Source of the DNA: Parabacteroides sp.
GTDB lineage: Bacteria > Bacteroidota > Bacteroidia > Bacteroidales > Tannerellaceae
Direction: 5' to 3'
Length of the DNA stretch: 64,000 nucleotides
Assembly (NCBI GenBank): GCA_017937385.1
Contig: JAGBDR010000009.1
Location: 43,721 to 107,720 of the forward strand
The notes beneath the pieces were generated by a model. It was not told the DNA's origin. It saw only the letters and a list, made by a program, of their open reading frames with translations, and made no database searches. The translations under genes and the position numbers were made by a program. Below, in pieces: positions 45,147 through 53,403 of this stretch; the stretch's first letter is position 1, and every line of letters begins with the position of its first letter.

Positions 45147-46178
45147 ATGCTTATGAAACAATATTTATCCTTATTCATATTATCAGCCTTTCTATTTGGC
45201 ACATTCCCTCTCTCCGCCCAAACCCTTGACGGCTCTTTCTCCTGCCAAAGGGAAGAGTTGGTCGGGACAGGTGATATTACGGTGACGGCTATTGCCGGGC
45301 AATCGTTTGAGGGGACGAAAGACGGTTCGCCTTTGTCGTATGGCTTTATTGAATCGGTTTCTACCGCTAATGAGTTTACGAATATAACGGCGTTTGTACT
45401 GTCGCAACAGGAAGCGGCGTTGGAAGTTGGGGAACAATTGGAATTGTCGGTGGCATTCTCACCGGAAGAGGTGGATAACGCCTCGGTCGTGTGGTCATCT
45501 TCTGATCCGGAAGTGGCAACGGTGCAGGATGGTGTGGTTTCTGTATTGGAAGCCGGCGAGGCAACGATTTGTGCGGTTTCGGCTTGTGGGGTTTATGCGG
45601 ACCAGTGTGTGATTACTGTAACAAAATCCGAGCCGGATCCGGAACCTGAACCGGAGCCCGAGCCCGAGCCTGAACCCGAACCGGAGCCTGAACCAATCCT
45701 TGTTACCGGAGTTTCCTTAGAGCCGGAAGAGGCCACGTTGGAGATTGGCGAAACGCTTGAATTGGAAGCAACCGTCCTGCCACGAGATGCGGATGACAAA
45801 CGGGTGGAATGAGATTCTTCGGATGAACTTGTTGCTACGGTGCGCGATGGAGTTGTGACGGCGATAGGAACCGGAACCGCTACAATCCGTGTCGCAACGG
45901 TCGATGGCGGATATGAAGCGACCTGTACGGTCACGGTCACAGAAGATCCGACTTCGATTGAGGAGGTGGCCGACGGTAACCGGATTTCCTTTGTGGACGG
46001 CTTTTTATATTTGGAATTGCAGAAGCCGCAAACGGTATCTGTCTGGAATGTGAACGGACAAATCTGTACCCTTATTGAAGGGCAACCCGGATTGAATGTC
46101 CGCTCCTTGCAAACATATCCGGCCGGTGTCTATTTTGTCCGGACAGAAAGCCGGGTAGTCAAGATAGTCAAACGGTAA
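45147..46178 (+). pseudogene. BIG2-repeat surface protein with T9SS sorting domain, broken by in-frame TGA
   Basis: A single frame of 343 codons interrupted by TGA at 45810-45812. It has a signal peptide (ending FPLSA) and a first Ig-like BIG2 domain with VVWSSSDPEVATV. An acidic (Glu-Pro)n linker encoded at about 45630-45695 follows. The second BIG2 domain carries the stop exactly where the first copy has Trp (VVW vs RVE-stop, then DSSDELVATV). After the stop the same frame continues through the rest of the domain to a type IX secretion C-terminal domain (YPAGVYFVRTESRVVKIVKR). A TGG to TGA change explains it. The truncated product would lose its sorting signal. Confidence 0.85.
45630..45695 (+). 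repeat. Glu-Pro coding hexanucleotide repeat
   Basis: About ten GARCCN-type hexamers encode an alternating Glu-Pro linker. Such tracts can change length by slippage. Confidence 0.8.
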
Positions 46179-46192
46179 ACAAAAGGAGGTAC

Positions 46193-46260
46193 GTCGAAAG
46201 GCGCTGTAGGCGCTTCGCATAATAGGAGGGTGTGTTGAAAGGCGCCACTTAGCACCCTCC
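46193..46260. repeat. REP-like palindromes
   Basis: GTCGAAAGGCGCTGTAGGC starting at 46193 matches, with one difference, the core of the hairpin at 31842. GGAGGGTG (46225-46232) then pairs with CACCCTCC (46253-46260), and the arm between carries a second GTTGAAAGGCGC. Confidence 0.65.
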
Positions 46261-46313
46261 TCCCGCCAGCTTCCTGTAAGGACACACGCAAATAGATGAA
46301 TGATCAAAACATA

Positions 46314-46795
46314 CAATAACCCTTTATTGGGCGTTTTTCTATTTGACATGAAATTTTGGACGATTTTTGCCTGACATTATTCTCTTTCAGACCGAACTTT
46401 AGAAACAATCAGTTAAACAAACACAACTGAAAATCGAAAAAACCCTCCCCTTTTATTACTAAAAGACCAGAAATCCTGACATTGTGGAAAAGCTAAACTT
46501 CCGGAGAATCGCTTGTAGCAAACGAAAGTTTCCACCGCTCCGAATATCGCAAAAGAAAATTCCCCCTTTTTTGCCCTGAGAAGGGACTTCATCGCCGTGA
46601 CGACCGTCTTCAGGGTTACCGAAGTCGGACTTCCAGGTCTATGAAGTCCGACTTCACGGCGATAAAGACCGTCTTTGAGGCAAAAAACTGCGCACCTCAC
46701 GGCAGAATTTCCTCTTTCACCGATCAAAAACCGGAATTTGCCGTCTTTTGTAAAGGATATATATTCTTGTTAAGAAAACAATAATATACAATAAG
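46314..46795 (+). repeat. dispersed intergenic repeat of about 480 bp, copy 2
   Basis: The counterpart of 15450-15930 in the same orientation. Palindromes GAAGTCGGACTTC (46621-46633) and GAAGTCCGACTTC (46643-46655), and inverted repeat TCGCCGTGA (46592-46600) / TCACGGCGA (46654-46662), are conserved. A 104-codon minus-strand frame (46413-46727) is open in this copy only. Confidence 0.8.
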
Positions 46796-46817
46796 TCCAT
46801 CCAAATCCAAGGAAAAC

Positions 46818-46868
46818 CCTATGCATCATGCCTTCTAACCCATCGGGTTACGGGGGCTAAAGCATAGG
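46818..46868. terminator. terminator for the minus-strand sigma gene
   Basis: CCTATGC (46818-46824) pairs with GCATAGG (46862-46868), with an inner stem AACCC (46837-46841) / GGGTT (46845-46849). Confidence 0.5.
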
Positions 46869-46921
46869 ATTTGTCATGCTAAAGTTATGCTTTGTTTCTT
46901 TCCCTGAAACCACTTGCTCTC

Positions 46922-47488
46922 TCAATCCCCGGTTTCATTTATATAACGTGCCAGCATATCCCGCATCCGACCGACCGCTTTCTGCACTTGCGTATCGACC
47001 GTATTGACACTTATGCCCAAATCTCGGGCGACTTCGGCATAGGACTGTTTCTCTTCACGCACACGGATAAAGATTTCACGGCAGCGCTCCGGCAATCGGT
47101 CAAGCGCCTTGACGTAATGGGCAAAAAGCTCTTCGCTGACCAAGATCTCTTCAGGCGACTCGCCGGACACAGCCGTACCATCGTCAAAAGCGTCTGCCAT
47201 CAGGTCTTTCCGGCGTTGTTCTTTTTCAAGATAGTTCAGGGAGGCGTTCTTAATCGTGATAAAGAAATAATCTTCCAGGTTGGCGATGTGGTGCAAGGAG
47301 TCGCGGCGTTCCCATATTTTCAGAAAAACATCGAGGACAACCTCCTGTGCCCACTCTTCCGTATGCAGGTAGTAATAGGCGATCCGGAAAAAACGGTCGA
47401 AGCAAAGATCATAAAAGCGACGCAGAGCCGTCTGGGAGCAATCTTCTTCGATCTGCCTCAAATATTTTCTTATCTCCTGCTCTGTCAT
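46922..47488 (-). CDS. ECF sigma factor (FecI type)
   Basis: A 188-residue ECF sigma factor starting MTEQEIRKYLRQIEEDCSQ. Region 2 has ALRRFYDLCFDRFFRIAYYY and EVVLDVFLKIWERR; region 4 has RLPERCREIFIRVREEKQSY and the SYAEVARDLGISVNTVDTQV helix-turn-helix. Upstream in-frame starts would add a Cys/Phe-rich stretch with no family match. It is divergent from the CarboxypepD_reg gene at 47625. No FecR gene follows it; the only one in the module is at 49508. Confidence 0.9.
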   Translation of the reverse strand: MTEQEIRKYLRQIEEDCSQTALRRFYDLCFDRFFRIAYYYLHTEEWAQEVVLDVFLKIWERRDSLHHIANLEDYFFITIKNASLNYLEKEQRRKDLMADAFDDGTAVSGESPEEILVSEELFAHYVKALDRLPERCREIFIRVREEKQSYAEVARDLGISVNTVDTQVQKAVGRMRDMLARYINETGD

Positions 47489-47624
47489 CGTCTCATCTTC
47501 TATAGCCGGCACAAAAATAGTCAATGGCTGACAAAGAAAAAAATTAAAAAAACATAGGGTATTTGCAAGCTGAACCATCTTAGTCATGTAAACACGAATA
47601 TTAACGTATTAAATTATAGAAGAT

Positions 47625-48893
47625 ATGAAAACAAAGTACAAACAACTATGGGGATGCTTGCTCATCACACTGTTGTTAGCCGGACTCACTCCGCTACAAG
47701 CGCAAACCGGTTCAACGGATGAAGAAAGTTACATCACGGTCAGTGGCATTGTCAAAGACAAGAGGAGCAAAAAGAATCTGGAATACGTCAACATTTCCAT
47801 TCCGGGCAGCACAATCGGAACAGTCACGAATGCCGACGGCGAATTTTCCCTTAAGATAAGGGAATCCATTCAAGCCAAAGAGGTAGAGATTTCGCATCTC
47901 GGATATTTCAACGGCCAAATAGAACTCGACGGCAAGGATGTGGAAGGCCGGACCGTATGGCTGGTCCCCAACACGAATATGCTGGACGAAGTGATCGTCC
48001 ATGCCCGTAGCCCGCGTTACTTGGTAGAGGAAGCCATTAAAAAGATTCCGGCCAACTACAATTCGAAACACAGCCTCCTGACCGGCTTCTACCGCGAGAC
48101 AGCCCAGAAAGGACGCCGGTATATCAACATCTCGGAGGCGGTGATCGATATCTACAAGACACCTTACAACGAGGGGGTAGACCGCGACCGCGTACAAATA
48201 TTCAAAGGGCGCAAGTTGCTCAGCCAGAAAGCGAGCGACACATTGGCAGTCAAACTACTGGGCGGCCCCAACCTATCCGTCTATGTGGACGTGGTGAAGA
48301 ACCCGGATATCCTGCTCGACCTGGAAAGCCTGCCTTACTATAAATTCTGGTTGGAAGAATCGACAACAATCAACGACAGGCCGCAATATGTAATCAATTT
48401 CGAACCGCAAGCCATATTGCCCTATGCGCTTTATTACGGAAAACTGTACATCGACAAAGAACGGCTCTCTTTTACGCGGGCCGAGTTCTTCCTCGACATG
48501 AACGACCGCAACAAGGCCACACAAGCCATCCTCCGGAAAAAGCCGTTCGGGTTGCAGTTCAAACCGGTCGAAGTCTCGTTCTTAGTCAACTACAAGGAGC
48601 GTGACGGACTGACTTACCTAAGTTACATCCGCAACGGCGTCCGCTTCAAATGCGACTGGAAACGCAAGTTGTTCTCGACAAACTACACCATCCTTTCGGA
48701 AATGGTCGTGACCGACAGCAAAGAAAGTAGCACGAACACCATCCCCTACAAGATGGCATTCAAGCAAAACCAGTCCCTGTCGGACAAGGTCTCCAACTTC
48801 GCCGACGAAGATTTCTGGGGCTCTTACAACATCATCGAACCGACAGAGTCGCTGGAACATGCGGTCAACAAACTGAAGAAGCAACATAAGTAA
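47625..48893 (+). CDS. CarboxypepD_reg-like domain surface protein
   Basis: A 422-residue exported protein. It has a signal peptide (ending LTPLQA before QTGST) and then a CarboxypepD_reg-like beta-sandwich (VSGIVKDKRSKKNLEYVNIS, GTVTNADGEFSLKI, VEISHLGYFNGQI). A C-terminal domain of about 290 residues (SLLTGFYRETAQKGRRYINI ... EDFWGSYNIIEPTESLEHAV) is shared with the protein at 50400. No TonB-dependent barrel follows. It is divergent from one sigma gene and upstream of another. Confidence 0.8.
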   Translation: MKTKYKQLWGCLLITLLLAGLTPLQAQTGSTDEESYITVSGIVKDKRSKKNLEYVNISIPGSTIGTVTNADGEFSLKIRESIQAKEVEISHLGYFNGQIELDGKDVEGRTVWLVPNTNMLDEVIVHARSPRYLVEEAIKKIPANYNSKHSLLTGFYRETAQKGRRYINISEAVIDIYKTPYNEGVDRDRVQIFKGRKLLSQKASDTLAVKLLGGPNLSVYVDVVKNPDILLDLESLPYYKFWLEESTTINDRPQYVINFEPQAILPYALYYGKLYIDKERLSFTRAEFFLDMNDRNKATQAILRKKPFGLQFKPVEVSFLVNYKERDGLTYLSYIRNGVRFKCDWKRKLFSTNYTILSEMVVTDSKESSTNTIPYKMAFKQNQSLSDKVSNFADEDFWGSYNIIEPTESLEHAVNKLKKQHK

Positions 48894-48959
48894 TCAGCAT
48901 GCAGCGATTAAATGACAGGCAAATTTGCCCATAAATGGATTAATGTATACATTAGCGAC

Positions 48960-49511
48960 ATGAAAGACCTGCTTATACTTACAAAGATCAAAAATGGAGA
49001 TGTCAAAGCTTTTGAACAAGTTTTCCGTCTGTATTATATGCCTCTTTGTATGTATGCAGCCGGCATAACCGGGAGAATGGATATTGCGGAAGAGATCGTA
49101 CAGGAGCTATTCTATGTGTTTTGGAAAGAACGGGAGCGGTTGCAATTATTCCATACGATCAAAAGCTATCTGTATGGTGCCGTGCGCAACCAGTCCCTCC
49201 AGTATCGGGAACATCAAGACGTACGCAATCGCTATCGGGATGCCGTTCTCTCCCATCCGGACAAAGACGACCTGCAACAGGGCGATCCGCAGGAACAGAT
49301 CGAATACAAAGAGCTGGAAGCCCTGATAAACCGGACACTCCAAAAACTCCCCGAACGTCGCCTCCGCATATTCCGGATGCATCGTTTCGAAGGCAAGAAA
49401 TATGCGGAAATCGCTTCCCTCCTCTCCCTGTCGGTCAAGACCGTCGAGGCGGAAATGACAAAAGCACTCCGGACATTACGGAACGAATTGGAAATTTACA
49501 TGAAATTATGA
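48960..49511 (+). CDS. ECF sigma factor (FecI type)
   Basis: A 183-residue ECF sigma factor with KIKNGDVKAFEQVFRLYYMP, EEIVQELFYVFWKERE and the C-terminal helix-turn-helix KYAEIASLLSLSVKTVEAEM. ATG 48960 (MKDLLILTKIKNGD) is chosen over 48912. The stop overlaps the FecR start (ATGA), the standard sigma/anti-sigma arrangement. Confidence 0.92.
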   Translation: MKDLLILTKIKNGDVKAFEQVFRLYYMPLCMYAAGITGRMDIAEEIVQELFYVFWKERERLQLFHTIKSYLYGAVRNQSLQYREHQDVRNRYRDAVLSHPDKDDLQQGDPQEQIEYKELEALINRTLQKLPERRLRIFRMHRFEGKKYAEIASLLSLSVKTVEAEMTKALRTLRNELEIYMKL

Positions 49512-50362
49512 TGGAAACAGAAAGAAATAGAAGAAAAACAGACCGGGCCTGGGACAGGCTGTACCAACGCTTGGATGAAGAGGGGTTGCTTCCTGAAAGG
49601 CCGGCTGCGCCGGTCAGAAGCCTCCTCGTATGGAAAGGAGGCGTTGCCGCTGCCGTCGCGCTTCTTTGCCTGCTTGTATCGCTTGTCTATCTGAACAGGT
49701 CCGGACAGGAAGCAGACCGGAATTTGCTTACCTGCCGGAACAACGAGACGACAACGACATTGGTGACCACACTCGAGGATGGCTCCGTGGTCTACCTGGC
49801 AGGAAATACGGCCTTGATGTTTCCCGAACATTTCTCTTCCGACCGGCGGGAAGTGAGTTTGCAGGGGAATGCCTTGTTTGACGTAACCGGCAACCGCAAA
49901 CAGCCGTTCGTGATCGAGACCGAAGATACACGCATCGAGGTGTTAGGAACCGCTTTCCAGGTGAAAAGCAACGGCGGTTCACCTTTCGAACTATCCGTAC
50001 AACGGGGAGAAGTGAAAGTGACTTGGAAGAAGAACGGACAAGACATCCATGTAAAAGCCGGGGAAACCGTCACGCTCCTCTCCCGAAGCATGCAATTGAG
50101 CACGACATCCGACCCGGCACAGTTCGACCGCTATACCGAACGGATCCGGTTCAAGGATGAAAAGTTAGCCAATATCCTGCGAGTGCTCAACCTGCAAAAT
50201 CCGGATATCCGGTTGGAGGCAGCACCGGAGTTATGGGACCGGACGCTTACTGTCACTTTCTCCAACGATACGCCCGAAGCGATGGCCGAACTGATCTGCC
50301 TTGCCCTCGACCTGAGACAGACACGGCAGGACGATGTGATACTTTTATCAATTGACAATTGA
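49508..50362 (+). CDS. FecR-family anti-sigma factor
   Basis: A 284-residue single-pass protein. The N-terminal cytoplasmic part (about residues 1-45) would bind the sigma factor; a hydrophobic helix (KGGVAAAVALLCLLVSLVYL) follows, then the periplasmic FecR domain (TTTLVTTLEDGSVVYLAGN, RREVSLQGNALFDV, IEVLGTAFQV, SVQRGEVKVTW). A C-terminal DUF4974-like part (IRFKDEKLANILRVLN) ends it. It is coupled to the sigma gene by ATGA. The last residues SIDN and the stop come from the ATTGACA-type repeat. Confidence 0.93.
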   Translation: MMETERNRRKTDRAWDRLYQRLDEEGLLPERPAAPVRSLLVWKGGVAAAVALLCLLVSLVYLNRSGQEADRNLLTCRNNETTTTLVTTLEDGSVVYLAGNTALMFPEHFSSDRREVSLQGNALFDVTGNRKQPFVIETEDTRIEVLGTAFQVKSNGGSPFELSVQRGEVKVTWKKNGQDIHVKAGETVTLLSRSMQLSTTSDPAQFDRYTERIRFKDEKLANILRVLNLQNPDIRLEAAPELWDRTLTVTFSNDTPEAMAELICLALDLRQTRQDDVILLSIDN

Positions 50363-50390
50363 TAATTGACAATTGACAATTGACAATTAC
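50350..50390. repeat. ATTGACA-type repeat at the fecR stop
   Basis: About five ATTGACA/ATTGATA units in a row cover the end of fecR and most of the gap to the next gene. Confidence 0.75.
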
Positions 50391-50399
50391 TGATATATT

Positions 50400-51971
50400 A
50401 TGGAGAGGTTATTGGTTTTGGGGAGACGTTTTCTTTTTTTGTGTACTTGGATGTCTTTGCTTCCGGCAGGCCTGCTATGCGCAAAGGAAGACGGTGATGT
50501 GCTGGCACGCATGGTCCATTTATCCAAAGAAAAAAACACCGTTTACCGCCTGCTCGACAAAGTATCGGAACAAACCGGCTTTCTCTTCATCTATGACAGT
50601 AAACTGATTGACAACGAGAAAACGGTACGCATCCCGAAAGGTGACTATACCATCCGGCAGGCTATCGGCCTGATCGTAGGGAATAAAGGGCTGGAATTGC
50701 GTGTCATAGGTAATCATATCCTGCTCTCCGGCACACATCCGGCCGGCCCAATTGCTCTTTCCGATACCGTCTTGCCGAAAGAGGCAGACCACCATTTCAT
50801 CGTCAAAGGGACCCTGCTGGACAGACAGACGAATGAACCGATCGAGGCAGGCACGATAGGAGTCCTTAACACCTCGATCGGCAGTATCAGCAACGCAAAC
50901 GGAGAATTCCGGCTCACACTCCCCGACTCGCTCCACCGGTCCACGCTCTACTTCTCCCATTTGGGCTACGAACCCCGCCAGATAGAAGCCTCCCTCCTCG
51001 CCGGGCAAAACACGGTGATCACGCTCAATGCCAAAGTCATCCCGATCCAGGAGGTTGTCGTGCGCATCACCAACCCGCTCCGCCTGCTCCGCGACATGAA
51101 AGACAATATCCGGAAGAATTATCCGCAATCACCCGCTTACCTGACGACTTTCTACCGGGAAGGCATCGAGCGGAAAAACAAATTCGTCGGATTGACGGAA
51201 GCCGTATTCAAAGTTTACAAATCCGCCTACAAATCCAATCCGGCACCGGACCAAGTCAAACTACTCAAAATGCGCCGGATCATCAGCCAACAGGAAAAGG
51301 ACACACTCATCGCCCGGATAAAATCAGGAATCAACGCCAGCCTAAACTTGGACCTGATAAAAGAATGGCCCGACTTTCTCCTGACAGACGAAAAGATAGA
51401 ACCGTATCTATACACCACCACCGACATTGCCGTGATCGACGACCGGCTGGCCCATGTGGTTTATTTCGAGCAAAAAGAACAGATAAACTCCGCCCTCTAT
51501 CAAGGAGAGCTGTATATCGATACGGAAAACAACGCATTGATCCGCGCCCGCTTCGAAATCAATCCGAAACATATCAAACAGGCTACCGGAATGCTGGTGG
51601 AGAAAAAAAGCCGTAACTTGAAAATCACGCCCCAGAAAGTAATTTATACCGTGACCTACAAACCCTACAACCACCAATATTACATCCATCATGTCCGGGG
51701 CGACCTCTTTTTCAAGATAAAAAGAAACAAACAACTGTTCGGGACATCTCCGCTGCATACCTGGTTCGAAATGGTTACCTGCAAAATAGACACCAACCGG
51801 GTAAACCGCTTCACCCGTACCGAAACGATTCCGACACGGACCATCTTTGCGGAAACCCAATTTACGTATGATGAAAAATTCTGGGGAAACTTCAACGTGA
51901 TCCCACCGGAAGAAAGGCTCAACGATGCGATCAGCAAAATATCATCCAAAATAGAAGAGACAGAAGAATGA
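50400..51971 (+). CDS. STN plus CarboxypepD_reg domain protein
   Basis: A 523-residue exported protein with signal peptide (ending PAGLLC). An STN-type domain (KNTVYRLLDKVSEQTGFLFI, IPKGDYTIRQAIGLIVGNKG) is followed by a CarboxypepD_reg domain (VKGTLLDRQTNEPIEAGTIG, GSISNANGEFRLTL). The C-terminal domain is shared with the protein at 47625 (YLTTFYREGIERKNKFVGL ... EKFWGNFNVIPPEERLNDAI). STN domains normally sit at the N-terminus of signalling TonB receptors and contact FecR; here the barrel is absent. It is probably the periplasmic input for the adjacent FecR, which is an inference. Confidence 0.85.
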   Translation: MERLLVLGRRFLFLCTWMSLLPAGLLCAKEDGDVLARMVHLSKEKNTVYRLLDKVSEQTGFLFIYDSKLIDNEKTVRIPKGDYTIRQAIGLIVGNKGLELRVIGNHILLSGTHPAGPIALSDTVLPKEADHHFIVKGTLLDRQTNEPIEAGTIGVLNTSIGSISNANGEFRLTLPDSLHRSTLYFSHLGYEPRQIEASLLAGQNTVITLNAKVIPIQEVVVRITNPLRLLRDMKDNIRKNYPQSPAYLTTFYREGIERKNKFVGLTEAVFKVYKSAYKSNPAPDQVKLLKMRRIISQQEKDTLIARIKSGINASLNLDLIKEWPDFLLTDEKIEPYLYTTTDIAVIDDRLAHVVYFEQKEQINSALYQGELYIDTENNALIRARFEINPKHIKQATGMLVEKKSRNLKITPQKVIYTVTYKPYNHQYYIHHVRGDLFFKIKRNKQLFGTSPLHTWFEMVTCKIDTNRVNRFTRTETIPTRTIFAETQFTYDEKFWGNFNVIPPEERLNDAISKISSKIEETEE

Positions 51972-51989
51972 CCACCCCCTTAAAATCAT

Positions 51990-52023
51990 AAAGAGGACCT
52001 TTTCTCAAAGGTCCTCTTTATTG
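51990..52023 (+). terminator. intrinsic terminator after the STN protein gene
   Basis: AAAGAGGACCTTT (51990-52002) pairs perfectly with AAAGGTCCTCTTT (52007-52019) around a TCTC loop. Confidence 0.9.
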
Positions 52024-52402
52024 TTTTTAAATAGGTATTAGCCTCCAAGGCAAAAAGATTGTTTAGGTTATCTGCTTGCAAAGATGAGGTATTTTAAATT
52101 ACTGAACAAATAAAAAAAGATATTATAAAACATATTTTTAAGATTATCGAAACTTATTTGCAGCTTCTTCTGCTTTTTAACGATACCGGATTTCGGCTGG
52201 AATAGCGGACTCAAGGCAAGAAAACAACAACAAAATTCTGATTACAAAGCAAATAAACGAATAATATTCTTATCTCGCAATAAAAAGAGGTATTTTCCCA
52301 ATCGTTCCTCTTTTCGCCATTGTTTTAAAGACATACAAACAGATACAGACTTTTTTAGTATTTCAATCTCGCAAACACAGCTTCCGGACTCGATTTTTTC
52401 CG

Positions 52403-52410
52403 TAAATTTG
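52403..52410 (+). promoter_or_regulatory. -7 box TAAATTTG for queD-queE
   Basis: An exact TAnnTTTG match 59 bases before the queD ATG. Confidence 0.55.
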
Positions 52411-52469
52411 TGCCCCGTACCGAGGTGACATTAGGTGCAGACATAACATTTTAAAACAGTTTTATCATT

Positions 52470-52802
52470 ATGTATACCGTTATCAAACGTATGGAGATTT
52501 CGGCAGCCCACAGCCTGTCGCTTTCCTATCCGAGCAAATGTGAAAATCTGCATGGTCACAACTGGATGATCACCGTGTATTGCCGTTCCAAAGAATTAAA
52601 CGCAGATGGCATGGTGATCGATTTCAGCCACATCAAGCGGATTGTAAAAGAACAACTCGACCACCGGAACCTCAATGAGGTGCTCCCTTTCAACCCGACG
52701 GCCGAACATATCGCCCGATGGATATGCGACCAGATCCCGACCTGTTATAAAGTGGAAGTTCAAGAATCAGAAGGAAACACAGCGATCTATGAGAAAGATT
52801 AA
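52470..52802 (+). CDS. queD: 6-carboxytetrahydropterin synthase
   Basis: The second step of queuosine/7-deazaguanine synthesis: it converts dihydroneopterin triphosphate to 6-carboxytetrahydropterin. A 110-residue protein with zinc ligands in ISAAHSL and HGHNW, the catalytic region FSHIKRIVKEQLDHRNLN, and the C-terminal PTAEHIARWI. It overlaps queE by 14 bases. Confidence 0.95.
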   Translation: MYTVIKRMEISAAHSLSLSYPSKCENLHGHNWMITVYCRSKELNADGMVIDFSHIKRIVKEQLDHRNLNEVLPFNPTAEHIARWICDQIPTCYKVEVQESEGNTAIYEKD

Positions 52803-53331
52803 CGAGATATTCTACAGCCTTCAAGGTGAAGGTTTCCATACCGGGACTCCTGCCGTCTTCGTCCGCTTCTCCGGATGCAACTTGAAATGCGGCTTTTGCG
52901 ATACCCGGCATGAGGAGGGAACTTTAATGTCGGATGAAGAGATTCTGCAAGAAATTTCAGTTTTCCCATCCAATGTCGTAATCCTGACCGGGGGCGAACC
53001 TTCGCTTTGGATCGACCAGGCTTTTATCGACCGGCTACACCGGGCAGGAAAATATATTTGCATCGAAACTAACGGGACAAACCCGTTGCCGGAAAACATT
53101 GACTGGATAACCTGTTCCCCCAAAGGAGCTCCTTTGCGCCTGACGCACATGGATGAGGTCAAAGTGGTCTATACGGGACAGGACCTGACGGAATATGCCG
53201 AGCTGAAAGCCACCTGGCATTTCCTCCAACCCTGTTCCTGCCAAAACACAAAAGAGGTGGTAGAGTACATCCTCCACCACCCCCAATGGCGCCTCAGCTT
53301 GCAAACGCACAAACTGATACACATTAATTGA
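52789..53331 (+). CDS. queE: 7-carboxy-7-deazaguanine synthase
   Basis: A radical SAM enzyme that contracts the ring of 6-carboxytetrahydropterin, the step after QueD. It has 180 residues. The cluster motif CNLKCGFC is CX3CX2C. The FYSLQGEGFHTGTPAVFVRF start and GGEPSLW are family features. ATG 52789 (MRKINEIFYSLQGEG) is the correct start, inside queD. Confidence 0.95.
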   Translation: MRKINEIFYSLQGEGFHTGTPAVFVRFSGCNLKCGFCDTRHEEGTLMSDEEILQEISVFPSNVVILTGGEPSLWIDQAFIDRLHRAGKYICIETNGTNPLPENIDWITCSPKGAPLRLTHMDEVKVVYTGQDLTEYAELKATWHFLQPCSCQNTKEVVEYILHHPQWRLSLQTHKLIHIN

Positions 53332-53403
53332 ATTGACAATGGACAATTGACAATTAATAGAACGTGAAACCAATTGTCAATTGTCAATTGTCCATTGTCA
53401 ATT
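53331..53403. terminator. perfect 25-bp hairpin of the ATTGACA family between queE and pyrC
   Basis: The arm 53331-53355 pairs exactly with 53379-53403 around a 23-base loop. The stop codons of both convergent genes touch or lie in the arms (queE TGA 53329-53331, pyrC stop 53398-53400). Confidence 0.8.

Larger units (their letters stand above)
46179..46921. other. non-coding region with REP-like palindromes and dispersed repeat copy 2
   Basis: A 743-base region between the broken surface gene and a minus-strand sigma factor gene. It holds palindromes (46193-46260), the repeat (46314-46795) and a terminator for the sigma gene (46818-46868). Confidence 0.7.
51972..52469. other. intergenic region before queD
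   Basis: 498 AT-rich bases. There is a strong terminator at 51990-52023, a second hairpin AAAAGAGG/CCTCTTTT (52283-52290 / 52307-52314) and the queD promoter box. No preQ1-riboswitch-like sequence was recognised in the short leader. Confidence 0.6.

Noticed and set aside
45147-45812. a complete short secreted protein ending at the TGA
   Set aside because: The frame resumes without shift into the rest of the same domain and a sorting domain, so this is a broken longer gene.
52411-52469. preQ1 riboswitch before queD-queE
   Set aside because: The leader is only about 50 bases and lacks the A-rich tail and stem pattern I would expect.
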